Origin: Pseudoruegeria aquimaris
GTDB lineage: Bacteria > Pseudomonadota > Alphaproteobacteria > Rhodobacterales > Rhodobacteraceae
Assembly (NCBI RefSeq): GCF_900172235.1
Contig: NZ_FWFQ01000006.1
Coordinates: forward strand, 1-64,000
Reading direction: 5' to 3'
Length of the DNA: 64,000 nt
Shown: piece by piece, positions 55,466-63,355 of the stretch
Position numbering within the stretch: position 1 is the stretch's first letter
How the letters are laid out: the number at the start of each line of letters is the position of its first letter
Notes under the pieces: generated by a model
Database searches by the model: none
Told to the model about the DNA's origin: nothing
Seen by the model: the letters and a program-made list of their open reading frames with translations, nothing else
Made by a program: the position numbers and the translations under genes

Positions 55466-56836
55466 TCAGGCCGCGGCCCCGGCGAGGCGCGGCACCGTCC
55501 AGATCCAGAAGCGCGCCAGCAGGAGCACCGCGGCCGAAGCCAGCCCCAGCACCAGCCCGTACCAGACCCCGTGTACGCCGTAGCCCAGCACGAAGCCGAT
55601 GACGTAGCTGCCGGGCATCCCCACGCCCCAGTAGCTGAAGGCCGCGATCACCATGGGTGCGCGGGTGTCCTTCACGCCGCGCAGCAGGCCGAGCGCCACG
55701 GCCTGTGCGCCGTCCACGAGCTGGAAGAAGCCCGAGATGATCAGCAGGGCGCTGGCGAGCGGGATGATGGTTCCGCGGTCCGGGTTGTCCGGCGCGAGGA
55801 AGAGCCCGGTGATCAGCTCGGGCACGGTGAAGAAGACGACGACGGTGGCGCAGGCGAAGAGCATCGACATGCCCAGCACCACGCGGCTTCCGCGCTTGAG
55901 ATCCTCGACCTCGCCGCGGCCCAGCGCGCGCCCGGCGCGCACGGTGGCGGCGTTGGAGAGGCCCAGGTGCACGAGGAAGGTGGCGGAGGAGACCTGCAGC
56001 GCGATGCCGTGGGCGGCCACTTCGCGCGTGCCGATCCAGCCCACCAGCACCGCCGCGCCGGCGAAGAGCCCCACCTCGGCCAGCAGGGTGACGCTGATCG
56101 GCCAGCCCAGCAGGAACACGCGTTTCATCGCCTCCATGTCGGGCTTCCAGAACCGCTGGAACAGCACGTAGCCGCGCAGCGGGCGGGCGAGCCCGGCATA
56201 GGCGGCGAACATCACCAGAGTGGCGCCGTTGGCCAGCGCGCTGGCCAGCGCCGCGCCCTTCACGCCCATCTCGGGCGCGCCGAGGTTGCCGAAGATGAAG
56301 ATCCAGTTCAGCAGCCCGTTCAGCACCGCCCCGGCGATCGAGACCCAAAGGATGATCTGCGTGCGCTCCAGCCCCGACAGGAAGCTCTTGAGCGCCATCA
56401 CCAGCAGCGCGGGCAGCACGCCGAAGCCGGCGATGCGCATGTAGTCGCGCGCGTTGGCGGCCAGTTCATCGCCCTGCCCCAGCAGGGACAGCAGCGCCCC
56501 GGAATTCCAGAACAGCGGCAACACCAGCAGGCTGTAGGCGATCGAGAGCCACATGCCCATGCGCGTGGCCCTGCGCACCTCGGTTTCATCGCCGGCCTCG
56601 CTGGCCTCGGCCACCATCGGCATCACCGCCAGCGCGAAGCCCGAGCCGAAGATGTAGATCACGAAGAAGAGCGAGGATCCCAGCACGACGGCGGCCAGTT
56701 CCGCGACGCCGTACCAGCCCATCATCACCGTATCGGTCACGCCGATGGCGAATTGCGCCAGGTGGGAGCCGATCAGCGGCAGCCCAAGCGTGAGAATCAT
56801 CTTTACGTGCTGAAAAATCGGGCGAACTTGGGACAT
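55466..56836 (-). CDS. MATE-family efflux transporter
   Basis: A 456-residue inner-membrane protein with twelve predicted segments in two similar halves. NorM-type features include LGLPLIGSHLAQFAIGVTDTVMMGWYG at the start and GWPISVTLLAEVGLFAGAAVLVGWIG at the start of the second half. It should export organic cations or drugs in exchange for Na+ or H+. No regulator is adjacent; expression control is unknown. Confidence 0.9.
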   Translation of the reverse strand: MSQVRPIFQHVKMILTLGLPLIGSHLAQFAIGVTDTVMMGWYGVAELAAVVLGSSLFFVIYIFGSGFALAVMPMVAEASEAGDETEVRRATRMGMWLSIAYSLLVLPLFWNSGALLSLLGQGDELAANARDYMRIAGFGVLPALLVMALKSFLSGLERTQIILWVSIAGAVLNGLLNWIFIFGNLGAPEMGVKGAALASALANGATLVMFAAYAGLARPLRGYVLFQRFWKPDMEAMKRVFLLGWPISVTLLAEVGLFAGAAVLVGWIGTREVAAHGIALQVSSATFLVHLGLSNAATVRAGRALGRGEVEDLKRGSRVVLGMSMLFACATVVVFFTVPELITGLFLAPDNPDRGTIIPLASALLIISGFFQLVDGAQAVALGLLRGVKDTRAPMVIAAFSYWGVGMPGSYVIGFVLGYGVHGVWYGLVLGLASAAVLLLARFWIWTVPRLAGAAA

Positions 56837-56890
56837 GCCCCACGCTTAGGCGCTTTGCGCTGCCCCGGCAAGCCGGGAAAGCGCGGCGGC

Positions 56891-57858
56891 TCAGCCCCCC
56901 GTATGGCGCAGGTCCGGATGCAGGGAAGCCCCCAGGATGTGATCGGAGCCATGCACCACGTGCCCGGCGCTGCCCACGATCAGCGGGTCCGGCGGCAGGG
57001 CGATCTCGGGATCCTTGTCGGGGTAGTCCACCGTGGAGAGGAAGTGGCGCATGCAATGGATGCGGGCGCGCTTCTTGTCGTTGGACTTGACGATCGTCCA
57101 GGGCGCATCGGCGGTGTCGGTGTAGAAGAACATCGCCTCCTTGGCCTCGGTGTAGTCATCCCATTTCGCCAGCGAAGCCTTGTCGATCGGAGAGAGTTTC
57201 CAGCGCTTCAGCGGATCGGTCTCGCGCGACTGGAAGCGCTTCTTCTGCTCCTCCCGGGTGACGGAGAACCAGTATTTGTGCAGGCGGATGCCCGAGCGCA
57301 CCAGCATCCGCTCGAACTCCGGCGCCTGCCGCATTCGAGATACTCGTTGGGGGTGCAGAAGTTCATCACCCGCTCGACGCCGGCCCGGTTGTACCAGCTG
57401 CGATCGTAGAAGACCATTTCGCCGGCGGTGGGCAGATGGGTGACGTAGCGCTGGAAATACCACTGCCCGCGTTCTTCGTCGGTGGGTTTGTTCAGCGCCA
57501 CGACGCGGGCCTGGCGCGGGTTGAGGTGCTCCATGAAGCGCTTGATGGTGCCGCCCTTGCCGGCGGCGTCGCGCCCCTCGAACAGAAGCACGAATTTCTG
57601 CCCGCTCTCCTGCGCCCAGAGCTGCACCTTCAGAAGCTCGGCCTGAAGCCTGGCCTTCTCCGCCTCGTAGGCGGCGCGGCCCATGCGCTGGCTGTAGGGG
57701 TAGGCGCCGCTTTCGAAGGCTTCGCGCACCTTCTCGGGCGAGGGGCGGGGCGCCGTGGCGGCAGAGCCTTCGGGGATGGGACGCGCAGGAGATTTCGGCG
57801 CATCCCCCTTTGCCTGTGTCGTTTCGGGCATGGACTGAACGGCATCCTTCGGGGTCAT
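56891..57858 (-). pseudogene. ppk2: polyphosphate kinase 2, frameshifted
   Basis: The sequence encodes a family 2 polyphosphate kinase (phosphate transfer between polyP and nucleotides) in two frames. Frame 1 (57858 to about 57330) has the P-loop [13 protein letters not shown] and [15 protein letters not shown] up to NEYLE. The rest, [10 protein letters not shown] through SNDKKRARI, continues in another frame. Between them the bases read GAATGCGG where a normal gene would read GAATTCATGCGG, i.e. four bases are missing. Either the gene is broken in this strain or the assembly has an error. The 5' end with GAGGAG ribosome-binding site looks intact. Confidence 0.85.
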
Positions 57859-58019
57859 CTCGGCTCCTCTCTCGCAACGGTTTCGCCGTATTCCTTGGCG
57901 CGCGGAGCGCGGCGGCGCCATGACATGGGTCAAGCGATGTCATGAAAGTTTCACGCAGCCCCGCACCCGCGCCCCATCAACAGGCTTGCCCGGTGGCGGG
58001 CGACTCGCTACGCTCGAAG

Positions 58020-58119
58020 CTGGTGATATGTGTGGGCAAGGAGTGAGTGACCAACCCCATGGCGGGTAAACAGACAATCCCCATAAGCTGTTGACCCGGT
58101 TCTGATCACCGGGTTTTTT
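58020..58119 (+). ncRNA. candidate small RNA or mini-ORF transcript of unknown type
   Basis: A possible promoter (TTGCCC at 57986, 17 bp, TACGCT at 58009) lies ahead of a short segment that ends in a strong terminator. Within it an 11-codon frame, MAGKQTIPISC (58060-58095), stops exactly at the terminator stem. AAGGAG lies 16 bases upstream, too far for normal initiation. It could be a regulatory RNA, a leader peptide or chance. No gene lies immediately downstream on this strand. Confidence 0.4.
58094..58119 (+). terminator. intrinsic terminator of the candidate small RNA
   Basis: ACCCGGT (58094-58100), loop TCTGATC, ACCGGGT (58108-58114), then a run of T to 58119. It is a classic rho-independent terminator not attached to any annotated gene. 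Confidence 0.85.
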
Positions 58120-58534
58120 CCGAAACGTCTTCATCCCCAACGTGGAAAAATCCCAGTTCAATCACCAAGGCGGGGGCCGCTGCCCGGCGGTCCCCGTCCA
58201 TTTGTCTGGGCCTTCCGAAATCGAAGTCCGCTGAACGGATGCGCCGTCCTGTGCGCCTGGCGGGGGCGGGCAGCCGTTTGCCCCTTGACCTATCCGAAAG
58301 TGAGGCAGAGCCAAAGCCGCGGCAAGGGCACGTTAAGGAAGCAGGCAGGAATGCGCCCCTGCGCCGGACCGCTCCACCGAACGGTCACATTGGCGGCATC
58401 AGGGATGCACAAAAGCCTGCGAAACTTGCCCCATGCGCCGCCCGTGCGGCGCAGCCCGTAACCAGTATCTGACGACGAGTATCCGGGCCCGCGCGCGCGT
58501 GGGCCCGGCATCGCCCTCAAGGAAGGAGCGCCCC

Positions 58535-58753
58535 ATGATGATCACGCCCCCCACAGCCTTCCGGCACCCCACGGTTGCGCGGCGTCACGCCGGCACGCCG
58601 CCGCAGCCCGCCCTGCTTGCCGCGGCCGCCCTCGCCCGCCCCGCCACGGCGACCCCGCGATTGCCCCGGCCTGCGAAGCACCGGGCCACCGCGCGCCCTT
58701 CCGACAGCAAGGCGCCGGCGGCTTTCCGGTTCACCGACTGGGCCAGCATCTGA
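58535..58753 (+). CDS. small Ala/Pro/Arg-rich hypothetical protein
   Basis: A 72-residue frame beginning MMITPPTAFRHPT with a very good ribosome-binding site (GGAAGGAG, six bases before ATG). It is low-complexity and basic, with a more specific end FRFTDWASI. No domain is recognised. The strong initiation signal is the main evidence that it is real; two GC-rich hairpins lie in its presumed 5' untranslated region. Confidence 0.5.
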   Translation: MMITPPTAFRHPTVARRHAGTPPQPALLAAAALARPATATPRLPRPAKHRATARPSDSKAPAAFRFTDWASI

Positions 58754-58813
58754 GCGGTTTTCACTGCCGGCGCCTGCGGTTATCCTGCGGCCACGACCAA
58801 GCAGGAGCCCCTC

Positions 58814-59143
58814 GTGCCGCGCCCCGTTTCCAGCATCCGCAACCTCGGCCCCGCCTCCGACGAAAGCTTTGCCCGCGCGGGGATCCGCTCCGCGGAAGAG
58901 CTGATCGAGATGGGCCCGGACGCCGCCTACAAGAAGCTGCTTCAGGCCGGCACGCGGCCGCATTTCATCGGCTATTACGCCATGGTCATGGGGCTTCAGG
59001 GCCGCCCGTGGAACGATTGCAAGGGCAAGGAGAAAGAGGCCCTGCGCGCCCGTTTCGACGCGATCAAGGCCGAGGCCGGCCCCAACCCGCTGGCCGGGAT
59101 CGAGGGCATCCTCAACGAGATCGGCACCGGCACCCGGCGGTGA
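58814..59143 (+). CDS. TfoX C-terminal-domain protein
   Basis: A 109-residue protein corresponding to the TfoX/Sxy C-terminal domain. The helix-hairpin-helix-like NLGPASDESFARAGIRSAEELIEMG is followed by AYKKLLQAGTRPHFIGYYAMVMGLQGRPWND. TfoX/Sxy is a competence regulator in gamma-proteobacteria, but stand-alone C-terminal-domain proteins are common elsewhere with unknown roles. It begins with GTG at 58814 after GCAGGAGC. Confidence 0.85.
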   Translation: MPRPVSSIRNLGPASDESFARAGIRSAEELIEMGPDAAYKKLLQAGTRPHFIGYYAMVMGLQGRPWNDCKGKEKEALRARFDAIKAEAGPNPLAGIEGILNEIGTGTRR

Positions 59144-59896
59144 TCACTTCCGCAGCGCGGGCAGCCCCACCCCGGTGCTTTCGAACCCGCCATCGACGGC
59201 CAGCACCTGCCCGGTGATGTAGCTGGCCTTCTCCGAACAGAGAAACACGATCGCCTCCGCGATCTCGCGCTCGCTGCCGTAGCGGTTGAGCGGGATGGCG
59301 TCGTGGTAGGCGTCGATGATCTCCTGGCTGTGGACGGCCATCGCGAGCTTGGTGCGCACCGGTCCGGGGCAGACGCAGTTGGCGCGCACCCCCTGCTCGC
59401 CCAGTTCCGCCGCCTGCTGCTTCGTCAACTGGATCACCGCCGCCTTGGAGGTGCCGTAGGCGACGCGCAGCGTGGAGGCCCGCAGCCCCGAGATCGACCC
59501 GATGTTGACGATCGCCCCCTTCCGGGCGGCCAGCGCCGGGGCCGCGGCCTGCGAACAGAGGAACACCCCGTCGAGGTTCGTCGCCATCACCCGGCGCCAC
59601 ATGGCGAAATCGCAGTCCGCGATGGGGCCGAACTCCGCAACGCCGGCGTTGTTCACCAGCGCGTCCAGCCCGCCGCCGAAAGCCACGGCGGCCTCCACCA
59701 TCGCGGCAACCTGCCCGGGCTCGGACACGTCGGCTTCGAGCGCGCAGACCTGCGGGCCCAGCGCCGCGGCGGCCGCGGCCAGTTCGGTGCCGTCGCGGTC
59801 CACCATCGCCACACGCCAACCCTCTTCAAGAAAAAGGCGGACGGTGGCCAGCCCGATCCCGCGGGCGGCTCCGGTGACGAGGGCACATTTTGTCAT
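59144..59896 (-). CDS. SDR-family oxidoreductase
   Basis: A 250-residue classical short-chain dehydrogenase. The NAD(P) motif TGAARGIGLA is at residues ~9-18. NNAGVAEFG, the catalytic serine in IGSISG and the YGTSK motif (Tyr, Lys) are intact, with CPGPVRTKLA after it. The substrate is unknown; the pattern resembles 3-oxoacyl-ACP reductase-like enzymes. It starts at 59896; the preceding frame is non-coding. Confidence 0.88.
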   Translation of the reverse strand: MTKCALVTGAARGIGLATVRLFLEEGWRVAMVDRDGTELAAAAAALGPQVCALEADVSEPGQVAAMVEAAVAFGGGLDALVNNAGVAEFGPIADCDFAMWRRVMATNLDGVFLCSQAAAPALAARKGAIVNIGSISGLRASTLRVAYGTSKAAVIQLTKQQAAELGEQGVRANCVCPGPVRTKLAMAVHSQEIIDAYHDAIPLNRYGSEREIAEAIVFLCSEKASYITGQVLAVDGGFESTGVGLPALRK

Positions 59897-60004
59897 GGGG
59901 TTTCCTCCTGTATCCGGCGCCACGGTAGCGGCGTGCGGTGCGGAGGGAAAGCCGGCTTGCGAAGCGGGGCGCCCCCACCCGCGCTGCAAAACGGAAACGC
60001 AAAT

Positions 60005-60076
60005 CGGCGGGCCGCTTGCGCAACCCGCCGACTTCGGAAACGAGCAAAGTTCCCGGGGGATCCCGCCGAAGCGGGA
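60005..60076 (-). terminator. tandem hairpins after ndk
   Basis: On the minus strand, after the ndk stop, TCCCGC-TTCG-GCGGGA (60061-60076) is followed by a second stem CGGCGGG/CCCGCCG (60005-60030) ending in ATTTGCGTTT. The second, with its T-rich tail, is the likelier terminator. Confidence 0.65.
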
Positions 60077-60088
60077 AGGTATGGCGTA

Positions 60089-60511
60089 TCAGCCGACCAG
60101 CTCGAGGCCGGAGAAGAAGTAGGCGATCTCGACGGCGGCGGTTTCCGGCGCGTCGGAGCCGTGGACGGAGTTTTCACCGATGGACAGGGCGAATTCCTTG
60201 CGGATGGTGCCTTCGGCGGCTTCGGCCGGGTTGGTTGCGCCCATCACTTCGCGGTTCTTCGCGATGGCGTCTTCGCCTTCCAGAACCTGCACCACGATCG
60301 GGCCGGACGCCATGAACTCGCAGAGTTCGTCGTAGAAGGGGCGCTCCTTGTGCACGGCGTAGAACTCGCCGGCCTGGGCCTTGGTCAGGTGGATGCGCTT
60401 CTGGGCGATGATGCGCAGGCCGGCGGCCTCCAGCTTGGCGTTGATGGCGCCGGTCAGGTTGCGCTTGGTGGCGTCGGGCTTGATGATGGAGAAGGTGCGT
60501 TGAATGGCCAT
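60089..60511 (-). CDS. ndk: nucleoside diphosphate kinase
   Basis: A 140-residue enzyme that balances NTP pools by a phospho-histidine mechanism. [12 protein letters not shown] at the start and the active-site His117 in GENSVHGSD are intact. The length is typical. It is monocistronic between two terminators and a 304-bp upstream spacer. Confidence 0.97.
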   Translation of the reverse strand: MAIQRTFSIIKPDATKRNLTGAINAKLEAAGLRIIAQKRIHLTKAQAGEFYAVHKERPFYDELCEFMASGPIVVQVLEGEDAIAKNREVMGATNPAEAAEGTIRKEFALSIGENSVHGSDAPETAAVEIAYFFSGLELVG

Positions 60512-60815
60512 GATACAGCTCTTTCGGTTCTGGTGCCCGGGCGCGGGGATCGCGGCGGGCGTCTGAATTTCGCCGCCCCTCTAACATGCCATCCGGCCCA
60601 TGAAAAGCCGCGAATCCGCCTGTGCGCTTGCCGCTTCGGGCCAAAGCGCGTAAGAGGGGTGCAGGGTCCGCAGTTCACCCAGTCGTCGCCGGCGCATGCG
60701 CCACGCTAAACCTGTGAGACGCACATCTCCGCATTCCCGACCCGCGTCGCGCGCGGGCCGTCAAGGGCGACACACGGCACCACCCGACTCTTCCGCGCGA
60801 CCGATCGAGGAAACG
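60512..60815. other. divergent spacer ndk / DUF2087 gene
   Basis: 304 bp without a gene, holding both promoters. No convincing consensus promoter, repeat or operator could be recognised. CGAGGAAACG just before 60816 is the ribosome-binding site of the plus-strand gene. Confidence 0.4.
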
Positions 60816-61346
60816 ATGACGACCCAGACCGGCGCCAAGGCGCCCAAACAGCGCGATGAGATCAGCCTCTACATCGCGGATCTTTCCAGCTTCACCAAGG
60901 CGTTGCGCAGCGAACTCGCCAAGGTCGAGGGCCTGCCCGGCCATCTCGAGATGATGGGCGTGGTGGCGCGGGCCGCCGGCAAGCGCAACTACCAATCCTT
61001 GCGCGCCGAGGCCGAGGCCAGCCCGCTGCCCGAACCCGACCGCCGGGCGCTGATGGTCTTCACCAAGGGCCGGATGCGCCGCTGGCCCAAGCTGCGCGGC
61101 GTGCAGGCGCTCTGCCTCTGGCCCCTGTGGGATCGCCTGCCGCCCCGGCGGGAGATGACCGAGCCGGAAGTGAACGCCGCCATCACCGAGGGCCACAACT
61201 TCGGCGATCACGCGCTGCTGCGCCGCTCGCTTGTCAGCGCGGGCCTGCTGTGGCGCACCAATGACGGCGCCGTCTACCGCCGGGTGGAACAGCGCCCGCC
61301 CGATGCGGCGCTTGCCCTGATCCGCGCGGTGAAGGCACAAGCGTAG
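60816..61346 (+). CDS. DUF2087 domain-containing protein
   Basis: A 176-residue cytosolic protein. The C-terminal ~75 residues (RRWPKLRGVQALCLWPLWDRLPP, EPEVNAAITEGHNFGDHALLRRSLV, TNDGAVYRRV) match DUF2087, often found on transcriptional regulators. The N-terminal half (DEISLYIADLSSFTKALRSEL) resembles a small helical domain with AGKRNYQSLRAEA, as in glyoxalase-superfamily-linked DUFs. The function is unknown. Confidence 0.8.
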   Translation: MTTQTGAKAPKQRDEISLYIADLSSFTKALRSELAKVEGLPGHLEMMGVVARAAGKRNYQSLRAEAEASPLPEPDRRALMVFTKGRMRRWPKLRGVQALCLWPLWDRLPPRREMTEPEVNAAITEGHNFGDHALLRRSLVSAGLLWRTNDGAVYRRVEQRPPDAALALIRAVKAQA

Positions 61347-61503
61347 CCGCAAGGTCAATCAGCCGGCGCAGCCGGCCAGCCCCCGACCCTCCCCACGGGA
61401 GGGGGCTTTCGCCCCCACCCAGAGCCCGGGGCTGGCCTCCCTAAAACGCGCCGCGCTTCACCCCCCCCTTTCATGGCCGCGCCGGCTCTGCTAGAGCGCG
61501 GCC
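61347..61503. other. spacer with GC hairpin before the ABC-F gene
   Basis: GGGGGC (61401-61406) and GCCCCC (61411-61416) with a TTTC loop make a short hairpin without a T-tract. It may end the DUF2087 transcript. Nothing else recognised. Confidence 0.35.
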
Positions 61504-63351
61504 ATGTTGAAGATTTCCGATATTTCCTACGCCGTCGAAGGCCGCCCCCTCTTCGAGGGCGCCTCCGCCGTGATTCCCACCGGCCACAAGGTCGGCCTCG
61601 TGGGGCGCAACGGCGCCGGGAAAACCACGCTCTTCCGCCTGATCCGGGGCGAGTTGGCGCTGGAGAGCGGCGAGATCACCCTGCCCAGCCGCGCCCGCAT
61701 CGGCGGGGTGGCACAGGAGGTCCCCTCGTCTGAGACTTCCCTGCTCGACACGGTGCTGGCCGCCGACACAGAGCGCGCGAGCCTGATGGCGGAGGCCGAA
61801 ATCGCCACCGATCCCAACCGCATCGCCGAGATCCAGACGCGGCTGGCCGACATCGACGCCTGGAGCGCGGAAGGCCGCGCCTCCTCGATCCTGAAGGGGC
61901 TCGGCTTCGATGCGGAAGAACAGCTCATGCCCTGCTCCGCCTTCTCCGGCGGCTGGCGCATGCGCGTGGCGCTGGCGGCGGTGCTCTTTGCCCAGCCCGA
62001 CCTGCTGCTGCTGGACGAGCCGACGAACTACCTCGATCTCGAAGGCGCGCTCTGGCTGGAAAGCTACCTTGCGAAATACCCGCACACGGTCATCATCATC
62101 TCCCATGACCGGGGCCTGCTGAACCGCGCCGTGGGCGGCATCCTGCACCTGGAAGACCGCAAGCTGACTTACTACCAGGGCCCCTACGATACCTTCGCCC
62201 GCACCCGCGCCGAGCAGCGCGCCGTGCAGGCCGCGATGGCCAAGAAGCAGGAAGCCCGCAAGGCCCATATGCAAAGCTTCGTGGACCGCTTCCGCTACAA
62301 GGCGTCCAAGGCCAAGCAGGCGCAGGCCCGGCTGAAGATGATCGAACGGATGGAGCCCATCGCCGCGCCGGAAGAGGCCGCGAAACGGGTGTTCACCTTC
62401 CCCGAACCGGAAGAGCTGTCGCCCCCCATCGTCAACATGGAGGGCGCGCAGGTGGGCTATGACGGCACGCCGGTGCTCTCGCGCCTGTCGCTGCGCATCG
62501 ATCAGGATGACCGCATTGCGCTGCTGGGCAGGAACGGCCAGGGCAAATCCACGCTCTCCAAGCTGATCTCGGGCCGGCTGCAGCCGATGAGCGGGCGCAT
62601 GATCACCGCCAACAAGCTGCGGATCGGCTATTTCGCCCAGCACCAGGTGGACGAACTCCACGTCGAGGAGACGCCGCTTCAGCACCTGCAAAGGCTGCGC
62701 CCGGACGAAACCCCGGCCCGCCTGCGCGCGCGGCTGGCGGGCTTCGGCCTGATGGCGGACCAGGCCGAAACCGAGGTCGGCCGGCTCTCGGGCGGCCAGA
62801 AAGCGCGGCTGTCCCTGCTGCTGGCCACCATCGACGCCCCACACCTGCTGATCCTCGACGAGCCGACGAACCACCTCGACATCGAAAGCCGCGAGGCGCT
62901 GGTGGAAGCGCTCACCGCCTATTCCGGCGCGGTGGTGCTGGTCAGCCACGACATGCACCTGCTCTCGCTGGTGGCCGACAGGCTGTGGCTGGTGAAGGAC
63001 GGCACCGTGACCCCTTACGAGGAGGATCTGGAAGCCTACCGGAAGATGCTGCTCACCGCCGATGCCCCGGCGCGGCCGGCCAAGGAAAAGCCCGCACCCA
63101 AGCGCCCCTCGCGCGATGCGATCCTCGCGCTGCGGGCGGAGGTGCGCAAGTGCGAAGAAAGAGTCAACAAGCTCAACGAGATGCGCGATACTCTGGCCGA
63201 ACGCCTCGGGCAGCCGGGCCTCTATGACGGCCCCGACGCCGAGAAGGCCGTCGCTTGGCAGAAGAAATACGCCGAGGTGATGGAAGGGCTCGATCGGGCT
63301 GAGGATCTCTGGATGAAGGCCCTGGAAAAACTGGAAGCGGCAGAAGGCTGA
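61504..63351 (+). CDS. ABC-F family ATPase
   Basis: A 615-residue protein with two ABC nucleotide-binding domains and no membrane part. Walker A motifs are GRNGAGKTT (residues 33-41) and GRNGQGKST (around 344), with signatures FSGGWRMR and LSGGQKARL. An inter-domain linker rich in Lys/Arg (AKKQEARKAHMQSFVDRFRYKASK region) and a C-terminal coiled coil (~545-615) complete the ABC-F plan. These proteins act on the ribosome; the coiled-coil tail resembles the Uup/YheS groups. Close spacing (5 bp) with marC suggests co-transcription. Confidence 0.92.
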   Translation: MLKISDISYAVEGRPLFEGASAVIPTGHKVGLVGRNGAGKTTLFRLIRGELALESGEITLPSRARIGGVAQEVPSSETSLLDTVLAADTERASLMAEAEIATDPNRIAEIQTRLADIDAWSAEGRASSILKGLGFDAEEQLMPCSAFSGGWRMRVALAAVLFAQPDLLLLDEPTNYLDLEGALWLESYLAKYPHTVIIISHDRGLLNRAVGGILHLEDRKLTYYQGPYDTFARTRAEQRAVQAAMAKKQEARKAHMQSFVDRFRYKASKAKQAQARLKMIERMEPIAAPEEAAKRVFTFPEPEELSPPIVNMEGAQVGYDGTPVLSRLSLRIDQDDRIALLGRNGQGKSTLSKLISGRLQPMSGRMITANKLRIGYFAQHQVDELHVEETPLQHLQRLRPDETPARLRARLAGFGLMADQAETEVGRLSGGQKARLSLLLATIDAPHLLILDEPTNHLDIESREALVEALTAYSGAVVLVSHDMHLLSLVADRLWLVKDGTVTPYEEDLEAYRKMLLTADAPARPAKEKPAPKRPSRDAILALRAEVRKCEERVNKLNEMRDTLAERLGQPGLYDGPDAEKAVAWQKKYAEVMEGLDRAEDLWMKALEKLEAAEG

Positions 63352-63355
63352 CGGC

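Larger units (their letters stand above)
57859..58534. other. 676-bp intergenic region with hairpins and a terminator
   Basis: Between divergent ppk2 and a small ORF. It contains the ppk2 promoter side, a possible small RNA (about 58020-58119) ending in an intrinsic terminator, a TGCGCCGC/GCGGCGCA hairpin (58434-58453) and a CCGGGCCC/GGGCCCGG hairpin (58483-58508). From 58125 to 58430 nothing was recognised; an open frame at 58239-58472 has no ribosome-binding site. Confidence 0.5.

Noticed and set aside
58239-58472. A 77-codon frame in the ppk2-TfoX interval
   Set aside because: No ribosome-binding site, low-complexity Arg/Ala/Pro composition and overlap with the 58434-58453 hairpin.
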